NCBI RefSeq assembly: GCF_963676685.1
Contig: NC_092350.1
Span: forward strand, 70,806,502 to 70,870,501
Reading direction: 5' to 3'
DNA from: Mytilus edulis
Taxonomy: Eukaryota; Mollusca; Bivalvia; Mytilida; Mytilidae
DNA length: 64,000 nt
The notes under the pieces were generated by a model. That model saw only the letters and a program-made list of their open reading frames with translations. It was not told the origin of the DNA and did no database searches. A program made the position numbers and the translations under genes. Below are positions 11,501-22,563 of the stretch, piece after piece (positions within the stretch are counted from its first letter, which is position 1; the number at the start of each line of letters is the position of its first letter).

Positions 11501-14500
11501 ATCTCTATCTTGCGTGTCCGAAAGTGATATAATATATAGTCATTACTAAACATATACGCTTGTTTATGAATAACATTTCTGGTTAAAAGAAAATTATTTA
11601 TAAAAATATAAATAATACCAAAAAAAAACAACAGATCTGATGAAATAAAAAAAAAAAATCCAAGAGTAAATTTGGTAAAATGTAATATATACTCGTTGTC
11701 AATGGTGAAGGACAGATTGGAACATACCAGAAATATATTGATTTAAAAAAAGGTACGCACTAGTCGACCATTCGTATATACGCCTGGATTATAAGTTACG
11801 GAACTATAGCGCAAATTAAAATATATACATTTATACATAGAACATAAGAAAGAATAATATATTTTGCGTAAATTGGGGTAAAAGTTTTGTAAAATGAAAA
11901 GTCCACGTATGCCAACAGTAAGTAATCATCAAATGTCGATAGATTATTGTATACCAAACGAAGAAGGAGAAGAAGAAGAGATTTAAACACAGGTCGATAT
12001 ATAACTTTATTTGGCTCATCGAAGTTATTGACATTTATAATTCAATTAGATTGTTCTCGAAAAAAGGAAGAAATTCGTCTTCGTCACAATTGTTCCAAAA
12101 TGCATACGCCACTGGAAGTACACTTATACCGAGGGATGTGAATATTTTCCGGGAAAACTATAGAGTATCAAAGTTTCAAATCAATTTCGGGATTTATTTT
12201 TATACGAATTCAAAATTTTCGTCGTATATTGCTATCACGTTGGCGTCGGCGTCGTCTTCGTCGTCGTCGTCGTCGTCCGGCGTCCGAATACTTTTAGTTT
12301 TCGCACTCTAACTTTAGTAAAAGTGAATGGAAATCTATGAAATTTTAACACAAGGTTTATGACCACAAAAGGAAGGTTGGTATTGATTTTGGGAGTTTTG
12401 GTCCCAACATTTTAGGAATTAGGGGCCAAAAAGGGCCCAAATAAGCATTTTCTTGGTTTTCGCACTATAACTTTAGTTTAAGTTAATAGAAATCTATGAA
12501 ATTTTGACACAAGGTTTATGACCACAAAAGAACGGTTGGGATTGATTTTGGGAGTTTTGGTCTCAACAGTTTAGGAATTAGGGGCCAAAAAAGGGCCCAA
12601 ATAAGAATTATTCTTGGTTTTCGCACAATAACATTAGTTTAAGTAAATAGAAATCAATGAAATTTAAACACAATGTTAATGACTACAAAAGGAAGGTTGG
12701 TATTGATTTTGGGAGTTTAGGTCCCAACAGTTTAGGAATTAGGGGCCAAAAAGGGACCCAAATAAGCATTTTTCTTGGTTTTTGCACCATAACGTTAGTA
12801 TAAGTAAATAGAAATCTATGAAATTTAAACACAAGGTTTATGACCATAAAAGAAAGGTTGGGTTTGATTTTGGGAGTTTTGGTCCCAACATAATAAGGGG
12901 CCCAAAGGGTCCAAAATTAAACTTTTGTTTGATTTCATCAAAATTGAATAATTGGGGTTCTTTGATATGCTGAATCTAACTGTCATGACTGTGTATGTAG
13001 ATTCTTAACTTTTGGTCCCGTTTTCAAATTGGTCTACATTAAGGTCCAAAGGGTCCAAAATTAAACTTAGTTTGATTTTGACAAAAAATGAATCAGTTAG
13101 GTTCTTTGATATGCTGAATCTAAAAATGTACTTAGATTCTTGATTATTGGCCCAGTTTTCAAGTTGGTCCAAATCGGGGTCCAAAATTAAACTTTGTTTG
13201 ATTTCATCAAAAATTGAATAAATGGGGTTCTTTGATATACCAAATCTAACTGTGTATGTAGATTCTTCATTTTTGGTCCTGTTTTCAAATTGGTCTACAC
13301 TAAAGTCCAAAGGGTCCAAAATTAAACTTCTTAAAAGAAAAACAAACTTAAAAGTCTGATTTTAACAAAAATTGAAATCTTGAAGTTCTTTGATATGCTG
13401 AATCCAAAAATGTACTTAGATTTTTTATTATGGGCCCAGTTTTCAAGTTGGTCCAAATCAGGATCTAAAATTATTATATTAAGTATTGTGCAATAGCAAG
13501 TCTTTTCAATTGCACAGTATTGCGCAATGGCAAGAAATATCTAATTGCACAATATTGTGAAATATCAATTTTTTTTTTAATTAGAGTTATCTTTCTTTGT
13601 CCAGAATAGTAAGCAAGAAATATCTAATTGCAAAATATTGTGCAATAGCAAGATTTTTTTTTAATTGGAGTTATCTTTCTTTGTCCAGAATCAACTTAAA
13701 TCTTTGTTATATACAATATACAATGTATATTCACTTTTTACTACCAACTGATAAATTAAAATAATCTTTACCATTCAGTGATAACAAGCAGTTTTTTTAC
13801 ATCTTAATATTTTATGATGTATTTAAATGAGTAGTTATTGTTGCAAACTCCATTAGAAATTTTAATTGAGATTAGTTTTGGAATAAGGGAAAGGGGGATG
13901 TGATTAAAAAAATTGGGTTCAATTTTTCTCATTTGAAATTTCATAAATAAAAAAGAAAATTTCTTCAAACATTTTTTTGAGAGGATTAATATTCAACAGC
14001 ATAGTGAATTGCTCTAAGAGAAACAAAAATTTTAAGTTCATTAAAACACATTCATTCTGTGTCAGAAACCTATGCTGTGTCAACTATTTAATCACAATCC
14101 AAATTTAGAGCTGAATCCAGCTTGAATGTTGAGTCCATACTTGCCCTAACCGTTCAGGGTTCAACCTCTGCGGTCGTATAAAGCTACGCCCTGCGGAGCA
14201 TCTGGTTTCTCTAGATATTCAATGACAGCAATTTAAAGAAACTGCTTGTCCGCTTTAGTGGTATTCCTGCCAGTTGAAACAGACTTATAATTACATTAAA
14301 AAATAGGGAAGGATGACATTAAATTCGTTGTCTTTTTTTATACATCGTTGGTCAAATAGCTAAAGTATTATATATAGTTACGGTGTGAGACGAAGAGTAT
14401 TTTAAGAAGGACATATTCCCGATTATGTATACATTTTGTTGATGTTTTTCACACTTGAAAAGCATATCTGTTCGTAATTTGTCGATTCCATTCCAATTAG

Positions 14501-17397
14501 ATCCTTTAATTTCCTGTCAATTTTTTTAAACATTTTTCTTTTTAAATATCTGAAGTCTTCATGTGTTGTCAGATTTAAAATATTTTGATGAGCACATTAA
14601 TTTCTAAATAGGTAATTAAAGATCACTTTGGATGGACTAAAATATATAATTGCAATTGTTAATGATCTGTTTGAAATATTTAAGGCTGCCGATCCTTATT
14701 TGAAAAAGTACAATTTTTAGTTCATAAACTCGTGTTTAGAAGGCTATTTTTATTTATAAATTCTTCAATTAAAATAATTCAGTATTTTATCGTTACTAAA
14801 GTAATCAAAAGTCATAATTCATTAAAAAGTGATCTTATGCAAAATATAAAAATATACAACAGCTATCCAGTTATTGTGCGATCTTATTATTCCCGTTAAT
14901 TAATTTTAATTTTTTTTTTTACATTCATGTGTCTGAAATTTTGTCAGAGTCCCGTTTACAATTATGTTGTTCACACCTGAATGCCAGTGAACCGTGACGC
15001 CTAGATTTCACTGAATGAGGATCAAAGGATTAGAATTACATAATGCTAATCTTTTAATTACCTTGAGTTAACCTACGCATTCAACATTCTTTAGGTGTCA
15101 CAAAACAATACACATTTTATTTCCACCGTACAAGCAAGTGAAAATGTTTGCTGTAATGAAGCAAAAACGTCAGAATACAAACATGTATTTTTAATACACT
15201 ATTGATCATGTCAATTTCATATGTTTGTTTAAAGTATTTGTACAAAACAAATCATAAAAATGTTCTATGTATGAATTGATTTTATTATTAAAATTCGTTT
15301 TAAAATATCCACACGATCTAATTTTAAAAGTTGCATGGCTATCACTTATTTTTCGTTGGTTAATAGCTACACCAAAAGTCGTCGATGCGCTTTAAATCGC
15401 GTAATTAGATTGTTAACGAACAAGACTTAAATGAGATATTTTCACTCCCGGCATGCATCAAAGACTTAAACTACGTCACATAAGTCAGGAAGCTTCAAGA
15501 AATAAAATTAATAATTCCCAATTTTCTTCTTTATTAGATTTCATATCAAAATAAAACTTGGTGAATATGTTTTTTATGGTATTATGAACATAATAAGATG
15601 ATAAGTGAAAAATCGCGAGTTATCCCTTTAAGTCATTTTAAACCTTATTTCGTTGCACTTTTAAAGATTTTTATAAATTTGTGTAACTCAGTCTTATGTG
15701 CTTTACTTTTTGAGAAAAAATACTACAATCATCAAACACTAGCTGACTAGAATTTAATGTAATTCTTAAATGTTTGAGACTATTGACTATGCAGCCTTTA
15801 ACCATATTATTTTTCATTTAAGAAGGAAATTAGACTATGATAAAATATAGTAATACAGTTAAAGGAAGTATAAATGTAAAAAATAATTTTCAACTTTTTA
15901 AAAAAAATTGTATAAAGGTATAAAAATAATGAAAAGTTATTTTTCAATATGTATTTGAATTTTATATTTTTATGATTTAATCTTTTTCACCCATACAACA
16001 TAAATATAAGGAATAATTTTGAATGGTGACAAATAAGGGGAAGTAACTCTAGTACAGTTTGTAAACCAATGGTGCAATTTATTTATGACCTAAAGCTAAG
16101 GTAATTGGTGTTAATTAACAGTGTGTTTGACACCAAAGCTGTTAAGTGAAGCCATGCACTTAATGGGTCACTTAATTTGACAGTTTACATAGCTAGATGA
16201 ACTTCCTGTTCATGGAAGAATTACTAATTTGCCGGTATTTCATAGGAATATTACTTATGAAATCAATCTCAAGGCTAAGAAATACGGGTGAAATCGGGTC
16301 ATTTTCGGAATTCACAGGTTATTTCAATGACCCGACGGGTGTTCCGGGTGATCCCTCAGAATTGTGAAAATCTCGGGTCACACCCGCAGAATACGGGTCA
16401 GTTGACAGGTATGATTTCAGGGTTTAGTAAGTAAACCAAGGGACCATTTCATGCTCCTAAACTTTTACTTTACATTTTAAAAATGTTTTAGGGAGCCTAA
16501 ATTAGGACTGAACACCATTTCATGTTCCTAAATTTTAACTTTACACTTTTACTTTACATCTCGGGGAGCATAAAGTAAAGCTAGGGACCATGTCAAACTA
16601 CATAACTTTTACTTTACATTTCAAGAGTCAATAAGCAAAGCTAGGGACTGTGTCAAACTACATAACTTTTACTTTTCAGGGAATATTAAGTTCAGCTTGG
16701 GACCATATCAAATGGCATAACTTTTACTTTACATTTTAGGGAGCATTAAGTAAAGCTAGGGAATGTGTCAAACTACAGGAAGATGGAAAAATGCAAGAGA
16801 ATGAAGTGACAAATGTGATACAACAAAGTGACATTATATCATACGGTACAATGGCCGAAGTTCAAAACTTTCAGAGACAAAGAGTAGCAGACTTTAAACA
16901 TACTATGCAAGTGTATTTGTCTGGACAAATAGAATTCTACAAAGAGGTAAAAGATAATTTTCCCATTTGATAATCGCATCAATAATTTCATGTTAAAATT
17001 GCAACAATAAGCAATGCATGCAGCTGTAGTTATTATATTTAGAACAAAGATTTTGTTCATAGTTATGTTTATCTGTAGATAGATTTTAAAGGCAGATGAA
17101 AAAATTTGCCAAAATAATGATTTTTGACATAGGATTTGGAAACATAAATTATATTAATATATTTATATTATGAAAATTGACTATCACCCATATTTTATTA
17201 TATAAAGTGTCATTCATACCCTGCTGTTCTAATACCGATGTTTTTCTAATCTTAATTCAAATATCACCCATTTTAAGAGGTAACTTTTTTCTTGTCCCAA
17301 TGATGAACTTTAATAACAATGCATATTCATGATTTGATTTATATTTCAGATCACCAAAAAATTAGAAGACGCACTTACCCATGTGGACTGTTCTTAG
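2432..17397 (+). CDS. SNX18/33-like: Sorting nexin of the SNX9/SNX18/SNX33 family, C-terminal part (end of PX domain and BAR domain)
   Basis: Seven exons join in frame: 2432-2562, 3797-3900, 5638-5741, 6105-6182, 9052-9218, 16740-16946 and 17350-17397, giving 278 residues and a TAG stop. All have AG/GT borders and compatible phases. The family binds phosphoinositides through PX, bends membrane through BAR, and recruits dynamin and WASP through an N-terminal SH3 during endocytosis. The seen part starts at the end of PX ([20 protein letters not shown]), continues with the linker [15 protein letters not shown], and carries the BAR helices ([30 protein letters not shown]). The last helices end in [19 protein letters not shown]. 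Wording such as AEKDE and DFKHTMQ is closer to SNX18/33 than to SNX9 (from memory of the family). The SH3, the linker and most of PX must lie upstream of the window. Introns range from 363 to 7521 bp; the largest is 93% one composite transposon. Confidence 0.9.
2914..2967. repeat. Tandem duplication, 27-bp unit x2
   Basis: Two identical adjacent copies of a 27-bp unit beginning ACTTTTATTATGGAATG, in intron sequence. Confidence 0.9.
3471..3730 (+). repeat. Dispersed mussel repeat, family 1
   Basis: It starts GAAGATGTGATATGAGTGCC, then AATGAGACAACTCTCC, then the stretch with GCCTTGGCTCACACC, and ends near AACAAACGACCACCAC. The same blocks recur in this window at 61827-62035 (+), at 49700-50005 (-), and as short ends at 10065-10130, 41767-41815, 50066-50110 and 58855-58915. 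I recognise it as a very abundant Mytilus repeat. It has no coding capacity, and its 84- and 117-codon frames are incidental. Confidence 0.75.
3797..3900 (+). CDS. SNX18/33-like: SNX exon b: linker between PX and BAR
   Basis: It encodes [16 protein letters not shown] and the following linker. The W-K-x-G-K-R-x-A-E-x-D-E pattern is a family hallmark. It leaves with two bases of a valine codon at GTAAGT, completed by the next exon. Confidence 0.9.
3969..4631 (-). mobile_element. 5'-truncated LINE (non-LTR retrotransposon) fragment
   Basis: Read on the minus strand, it holds the end of a reverse-transcriptase [22 protein letters not shown], then [15 protein letters not shown], then [13 protein letters not shown], then [20 protein letters not shown]. 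These are the standard closing blocks of many invertebrate LINE ORF2 proteins. The frame is broken by at least two frameshifts (around 4340 and 4280). It ends in a TAAG-type microsatellite tail at the 3969 side. A perfect 24-bp direct repeat (3945-3968 and 4632-4655, starting ACAAAGATATAAG) flanks it, which is a target-site duplication. It lies antisense in an SNX intron. Confidence 0.9.
4656..5216. other. Intron sequence with no recognised feature
   Basis: AT-rich. It includes an A13 run near 4777-4789 and frames too short to support. No gene or clear repeat was seen. Confidence 0.5.
5217..5500 (+). repeat. Dispersed mussel repeat, family 2 (ATGCCCCACC type)
   Basis: It begins TTTATGCCCCACCAATGATA and runs through CTGCTTCAGGTTAAAG, GAAGTTGAAGTCCAATCAA and GGGGCTTCCATGTACT. 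I recognise this order of blocks as a common Mytilus repeat. There is no coding frame. Its class is unknown to me. Confidence 0.65.
5638..5741 (+). CDS. SNX18/33-like: SNX exon c: first BAR helix
   Basis: Acceptor TTTTTCAG and donor GTAAGT. One base completes the split valine codon, then [20 protein letters not shown] follows, the amphipathic start of the BAR region. It leaves with one base (C), which the next exon completes to a proline codon. Confidence 0.88.
6105..6182 (+). CDS. SNX18/33-like: SNX exon d: BAR helix
   Basis: The acceptor is TTATTTTAG at 6096-6104. The frame upstream of it stays open to 6038, but only this acceptor restores the phase and gives the family-like sequence [20 protein letters not shown]. 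The donor GTAAGT follows a single overhanging base. Confidence 0.85.
6183..8773. other. SNX intron, no gene seen
   Basis: AT-rich intron sequence. A small hairpin (TGCAGGG ... CCCTGCA) lies near 6476-6506. No exon or recognised repeat is supported. Confidence 0.55.
8774..9001. mobile_element. Foldback MITE with arms of about 75 bp
   Basis: The left arm (CACAGGTA, then TTGTGGACAGGATACTCTTT) is mirrored at the right end (TATCCTGTCCACAAGTACCTGTG). The complementarity extends through the GGAGTA and GACCC blocks. The AT-rich centre is not palindromic. The element ends 50 bp before the acceptor of SNX exon e, so in pre-mRNA it could form a hairpin beside the splice site. Frames on both strands are mirror images caused by the palindrome. 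Confidence 0.85.
9052..9218 (+). CDS. SNX18/33-like: SNX exon e: BAR helices
   Basis: It completes a split tyrosine codon, then [20 protein letters not shown] and [18 protein letters not shown]. The YKGxLGxFPD block is diagnostic of the SNX9 family BAR domain. It ends in phase 0 at GTAGGT. Confidence 0.9.
9711..11381. mobile_element. Non-autonomous hAT-like element with 8-bp target duplication
   Basis: Ends are CAGGCATGGGGT (left) and ACCCCATCCCTG (right), 11 of 12 complementary and with the CAG/CTG termini usual for hAT. The 8-bp duplication ACGTCCAG is exact (9703-9710 and 11382-11389). Both subterminal regions are packed with GTAATC words, including the palindrome TAATCGATTA at 9751-9760, 9826-9835, 11270-11279, 11307-11316 and near 11344-11353. 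Such repeated subterminal motifs usually bind the transposase. No transposase frame is present. Confidence 0.88.
12297..12905. repeat. Tandem repeat, unit about 160 bp, four copies
   Basis: The words TCGCAC(T/A)(C/A)TAAC recur at 12301, 12460, 12621 and 12782 (periods 159, 161, 161). Each is followed by AAATCTATGAAATTT, GGTTTATGACCAC and GGGAGTTTTGGTCCCAAC. Divergence between units is low. Confidence 0.9.
12900..13470. repeat. Degenerate tandem repeat, unit about 130-150 bp, about four copies
   Basis: Each unit contains GGTCCAAAATTAAAC, TTTGATATGCTGAATC and TTTTCAA(A/G)TTGGTC. The 104-codon minus frame 13005-13319 follows this repeat and is not a gene. Confidence 0.8.
13480..13690. repeat. 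Short-motif repeat (TGCAATAGCAAG / AATATCTAATTGCA)
   Basis: Repeated TATTGTGCAATAGCAAG and GAGTTATCTTTCTTTGTCCA blocks, the latter at about 13584 and 13669. Confidence 0.75.
14216..16413. other. Rest of the composite transposon, no gene seen
   Basis: AT-rich sequence with no supported frame. Only the last 170 bases, with several CGGGTCA-type words (16286-16400), show an ordered pattern, which fits transposon subterminal repeats. Confidence 0.5.
16547..16778 (+). repeat. 60-bp tandem array overlapping a splice acceptor and the start of SNX exon f
   Basis: Units begin TTTTACTTTACA at 16547, 16607, 16667 and 16722, with a degenerate copy upstream from about 16440. Each carries the equivalents of ATTAAGTAAAGCTAGGGA and GTGTCAAACTAC. 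In the last unit the same words form the polypyrimidine tract, the acceptor TTTTAG (ending 16739) and the first 37 or so bases of the exon. The unit at 16667 keeps a TTTTCAG acceptor-like site, but its reading frame runs into a TAG before the real exon. Confidence 0.85.
16740..16946 (+). CDS. SNX18/33-like: SNX exon f: last long BAR helices
   Basis: 69 codons, phase 0 on both sides, acceptor ACATTTTAG and donor GTAAAA. It encodes [18 protein letters not shown] at the start and [20 protein letters not shown] at the end. Its first 12 codons lie inside the tandem array described separately. Confidence 0.9.
17350..17397 (+). CDS. SNX18/33-like: SNX terminal exon
   Basis: Acceptor TATTTCAG, then [15 protein letters not shown] and TAG. 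The helix end (KLEDAL) matches the C-terminal wording of the family (K/QLxxAL). This fixes the 3' end of the coding region. Confidence 0.9.
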   Translation: MTKKLEDALTHVDCS

Positions 17398-20081
17398 CTA
17401 TTCTCTGCGCCATAATGTGTTACAAGCTTACACTATTTGCATTATCTCTACTTGCTGCGGGCTCAGATGTGTAATTACGTAGAAATTTCATACATCTACT
17501 TCTTCTGGACTTTTCCATGCGAGCTTAGAGATATAATGAGCAGACAGAAGAATGAAAAACACTCTTGTCATAAAGGCTTGGATTTTATTCGAAGTTGGCA
17601 GTGATTAAACAAATGCAATGATTAGTAATCAAGAAAATAACATCTTACTCTATTGCAGATAAAACTCATCAAAATCATTCATTTCTGCTGTTAAGAACTT
17701 TTAATTTGTAAATTATTCACAAGTGTCATATTTGTATGATTTAAAATTTATTTCATAGTACCATGAGTACAGCAATAGTCAATTTTCCAGTTGATAACTT
17801 TGTATCTAATTTTAGAATTGTTTGCTAAGAGGAACACTACTTAGGTTGACAAACTGTGTCTCTGTCCATAACGAGCATGTAGAAAGGGCATAAAATTTGT
17901 AAGTGAAACACAGATTTATGTTAGGTATTGGATTACAAAATCAATAATTTTTCAATGAGAGTTCATAACAGGATAAATACATAAAAAATGCTCTTTCCAT
18001 ATGATTTTTAATGTGGGTGAATACATTTTTGTAGGAGTTGTTCCCCTTAGACCTTCACAAATCAAATATGTCAAGACATATTTTTTCCATATGGTTTGTA
18101 TATGGAGGAATAAACTTATTTATGAGTTGTTTCCCCTTTGCAAAAATAAATCTAGAATTAGAAACAAGGGGGATAATTGAAAAATTTACTTTTTATTCAC
18201 TGCATCTATTGTAAATTCAATATAATCTCAGGATAAATTATATTTATAAATTATTATGTATGAAAACACATTTTATAATTGTAATATTTTCTTAAATCTA
18301 TTTAATACATATTTTCTTGTTAGATTTACTTAACCATGTTGATTGTTGTTATTGTTGTCTATTTTAAGGGATGGTCGGCCATTTTGTACAAAAATGAAAT
18401 CATGTATTTTTGTTAACAGTGTCTGAAGATTTTAATACCAAATCTTGAACATACAATGTCTTAGGGTCGTGATCAGTAGTATATTGACATAGTTTTCTTG
18501 ATTTATTATCCTTAACATACTCTCGCTGTATGACATTGAAATGAAATGAAAATTCCTAAGGAGAAAATTGTTTTAATAGTTATTTATGATAGTTAAGTTG
18601 AAATTCAGATCAGCCACTTCCCCCTTGATTTATGGGTAGATTAGCTCCAAATTTGAACAAATGATGTTTATTTTGCCTTCAATATAAGGCAATGTTAAAA
18701 ATAATTAACAAATAGTTTGCCAATAGTTCAATTTCTTATAAATCACTTTAATACAATACTCCTTACTGGGATTAAAATATTTTTGCCCTCATATGGGTCA
18801 AATTTTCTTGCTCAAAATAGGTGTAACTAACTCATTAAAAATGCTGTGATTTTTAGCTAATTCATTATGCTCTCATGCTATAGGTTGATTACTTTAAAAG
18901 TGTGCCATTTTTACTTTTAACCTTTTTGGGGAGTCTTACACCAGAGTTCGTCTGAAAAAAACATTCAAGATCCAATTCTCCAAACTAGTAGACAATATTT
19001 CTCAATTCTACATAGTTATATTCAGATTTAAAAAAAACATGCTTTCTAAAGCTCTCATTTTGAAAATTTGAATGAGTGCTGTTTTGAGTCAAGAATTTAT
19101 GTTGATCAATCACAAAGAAAGAGATTTTATATTTAGATGATATTAAGATTTATAAGAGATACAGAACAAATGTAGAAAAGCTTAAAATTTTTGAAAAACC
19201 TGTCTTTCTATGTAGGTTATTTTTTTTTTTTAAAGAAAACAGAAATGAAAAATGTCAACTTGGTAGTTTTTGTTGGTTTAATGAGTGAATGAGGAAATAA
19301 TTGAGGAAATATTTCAAAAGTCAATAGTTTATTGACCCTTATTCCGGCACTTTTCAAACACACAGTTATTTTCTTTTTCAGTTTACATTATTTTGTTAAT
19401 TATATGCACATTACTAAGTTACTATAGTAAAATCTAGTATCCAGGAATTAATGCAGAATTTTAACAGATTATATTTACAATATTCTTATTATTATAGTTG
19501 AAAACATTTCTTTATCTTTTTTAAATTTAAGTAGTACATATTTGGTTACTAGTATGATTTTTTTCTAGAAAAAAAACCAACATGTAGCTATAGACTTTAA
19601 TACCCAGGAACTAATACAAGAATTAACACATTTACATGTATACAAGATCTTTTGCTTACAAGATGAAGAAATTAACTGTTTTTTTTTTTATTGTATGCAA
19701 GATTGGGAATCATATATGGATACGTTGGAGCAGCTCAAATCATGGTGGATACTATATTCTGTATCAGTGAACTCCATATTGTATTGCAGAAAAAAGTTCA
19801 AATTTCCTACAGAACTGTTAGCAGAATTTTTTTAAACTTTTTTAGGATCCACGGAAACAATATTTTCCTCTCAACCCACAATTGTCAAAGCAACTGAAAT
19901 ATCCACAAAAAAGATTTGTTGCCTCAATTTCCAGTTGTCAAAATCACACATGACCAAAATACATTTCCTAGACTTGTGTTAATTTATTATATGATACAAA
20001 TTAACAGTTGTTCTTATGCTTTTCAATTCAATTTTAAAATAAAACCTTATTTGCTATATCTAGCTTGGCAAAGATTGTGTT

Positions 20082-20171
20082 AAGCTTAAAATGGAATGCT
20101 TCTCTACATCATATAAATTTTTGTTGAAGCTCAATATGGAATGCTTCTCTGCATCATATAAATTTTTGTTG
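20082..20171. repeat. Tandem duplication, 45-bp unit x2
   Basis: ATGGAATGCTTCTCT(A/G)CATC followed by ATATAAATTTTTGTTGA occurs at 20091 and again at 20136. Confidence 0.85.
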
Positions 20172-22557
20172 ATTTGACATTGAATAATTAAATCTAAGTT
20201 ATGTAGCCTTAGCTCTTTGAGATGATATTAGCACTAATGTTATACCCAATGATTACCCAAGCACAGAACAAAGTCTTTAAAACTAGTCAAATCACCAATA
20301 CTTGTAGATTTTTATACTGTAAATCCATAAATTTTTGCAACGTTTTTATTATGGCCAAACTTGCAATGGGAAAGGTTTTGGAAAAATTAAAACTTACAAT
20401 TTAAATTATGAAAGCATTATTTGCGTGTATGCAGCATTTCTTGAAATTGCAATATTTTATCTTTCAATTTTGGTTCATTATTAAAAAAGCATGCAAAAGT
20501 TTCTGAATTTACAGAATTTATTTATGATATAATTAGCTGTATACTAGTGCTTTGTTAATACATTGTTAAAGTTTGATAAATATTTATGTTATAAGTAAGA
20601 GTCAAGGTCATCTTATGTTTTAGAAATGTATTTGGAATATAAGATCAGAAATGTATGTCCTGTTTTCATTTGTTGCATTTTCAAAGTCTATTCTTTTAAA
20701 AAATCATCCTCTTTACCTCATCACAGATTTATTTCATTTATGCACACTAAATATTTACGGTAGAGCTATACAGTTCCCAGGAGCACTTTACAATAATGGA
20801 AACAAATGACTTATGTCTAAATATCTGGATGATGATGTGTGATAGATAATAAAACTTTGTGATTTTCAGATTCAATGGTACAAAAGTAATTTTATGATAT
20901 GCCTATTCTAGAATGAGTTGTGTGTATGGTTTTACAAAAATTAATTCTCATAATGAATATTCAATTTCCAATTAAAATTTTATCAAAAGGGGTCTTTTCA
21001 ATGGAATTAAGGCCTTTCAACACGCTCATCCCCCTTTTTCCAAATTTCTGCATAGCCCATACATTCTCCTTGGTGTTTTGTATTGTTAGAGAAATCCAGC
21101 CAATAGGAAAATGCTCAGTCGCTTAAATTGTTGAGATGAAACACATCTATATGTATCCACACTAATTGTGGTACAATGTATTACTCAAATACCTTTTCTT
21201 AAATATGACATGTCTGCATTGGGTACCAGTGTAAATTATGCCCATTCAGGTAAAAATCAATTACTATTTGTAAAATAATTAATACTGTATTTTTTATTAT
21301 TTTTCTTCATAAGAATTAAGAAATACAGCAATGAATAAAATAATTAAAAACAAATAAAAGATTAATTGTGATAAAATATTTGTTTTATTTATTCTTTCTG
21401 TTATAGTTGAACAAAGTACAAGTATATGTATTTCAGAATGAACATTTTTATTACTTTTGTTTTGTTTTGTGTCTGTATGTCAAGCAAGCATGATAATCTA
21501 CATAAAACACTGAGACCGAATGTCTGTGAAAGTCAAAAGGGGGAAACAAAAAACAAACAAAATTGTAATTGGTTGTTAAAAAAATCTAGTTTAAACATTA
21601 CATTTATCAAATTATTTTGTTAAAATCTAATTTTACATAAGAAGGTAGCTTATAGTTTCAACACCTTCTTATATTGTAAAATAATAAGACCCTATAGGTA
21701 CAGCTTATAACTGCAACTGCAGACCACCATTAATGATCATTGTACATCACACAAGATGATTGAGTCTTCATCTTTTCTCAAATCTTCCATATATTTTATG
21801 GTAATTTTTTTATGAGTACTAACTACTGATTGAGATTTATGAGTACTAGTTGATGATAAAGATTAATTACTTGTTACTGATTAAGATTACTGATTTGTTA
21901 TCAATTTTATATTTAACTGCACTTCTGTTGAATACCTATAATTTTTGTAGATTTATAGATTTAAATTTAACTCTTCATTAAAAAACATGAAGTGTTTCTG
22001 ATTTTTTTCTGAACAAACTGGAATTTGTTATAAAATTACATGTGCTCGTACATCCACATTTACAATATATACATGTATGCCAGTGTGTGATTGATTTTGA
22101 TAAAAGTGTGGAAATTGTTAGAGTAAATGAGAGTAGAGTGAGATTAATTCATTAAGATGCACATTAAATATATATACAAATCCAATTATCATCGACTTTT
22201 AGACTAGAAAATTAAAAAAAAACATAACTTTTTAATATATTAGAACAGGTATTAGCAAGTTTAATTGATTGTCCGTAGACAAAATTGATCAAAAACAGAA
22301 TTTTTAATTCATGTCAAAAAAGTTTGATTTAAAAATGTCAGTGATATAATTCTACTAGTACCTCTTTTCAGTTGTTGCTAGACGAACCACTAACCAATAC
22401 ATTTGGCAGGCCCATGTAATAGGTTTGGTTGTTACGACATGCTCCCTACAAACATTTGTGCTATATTTTGTAACCATTCTTGTTAATGTGCCTGTGAACA
22501 GGCCTCTTTAATAATGAATAGATTGTTTCATTCTTGAAATATTTTATTGATATCTTG

Positions 22558-22563
22558 AATAAA
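22558..22563 (+). terminator. Candidate poly(A) signal AATAAA
   Basis: AATAAAG followed within about 30 bases by a TG/T-rich stretch (AAGTGTCTGTATGATCCTTT). It could end the SNX transcript, which would then have a 3' UTR of about 5.2 kb. Not tested by any transcript data. Confidence 0.3.

Larger units (their letters stand above)
12225..14215. repeat. Complex mussel repeat containing several tandem arrays
   Basis: It starts with a GTC-rich stretch (GGCGTCGGCGTCGTC, 12242-12283) and ends with CTCTGCGGTCGTATAAAGCT near 14175-14195. In between lie three types of local repeats, listed separately. I recognise the start and end blocks as a common mussel dispersed repeat. It is probably non-autonomous; its class is unknown. 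Confidence 0.6.
9420..16413. mobile_element. Composite DNA transposon of about 7 kb, with 8-bp target duplication
   Basis: The left end CATACCTGTCAAC is an exact 13-bp inverted match of the right end GTTGACAGGTATG. Both are flanked by the same 8 bp, ATTTCAGG (9412-9419 and 16414-16421). TIRs with an 8-bp duplication suit the hAT superfamily, among others. Near the left end is a perfect 22-bp palindrome around 9450-9471; the right end is rich in GGGTCA/CGGGT motifs. No transposase frame remains. The body contains a nested hAT-like element (9711-11381) and a mussel repeat block (12225-14215). The element makes up 93% of the SNX intron, which would otherwise be about 0.5 kb. Confidence 0.78.

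Noticed and set aside
12051-12311. 86-codon frame with a serine run
   Set aside because: The serine run is the GTC/TCG triplet repeat; there is no conserved context.
13005-13319. 104-codon minus frame
   Set aside because: Follows the period of a tandem repeat and is interrupted in neighbouring units.
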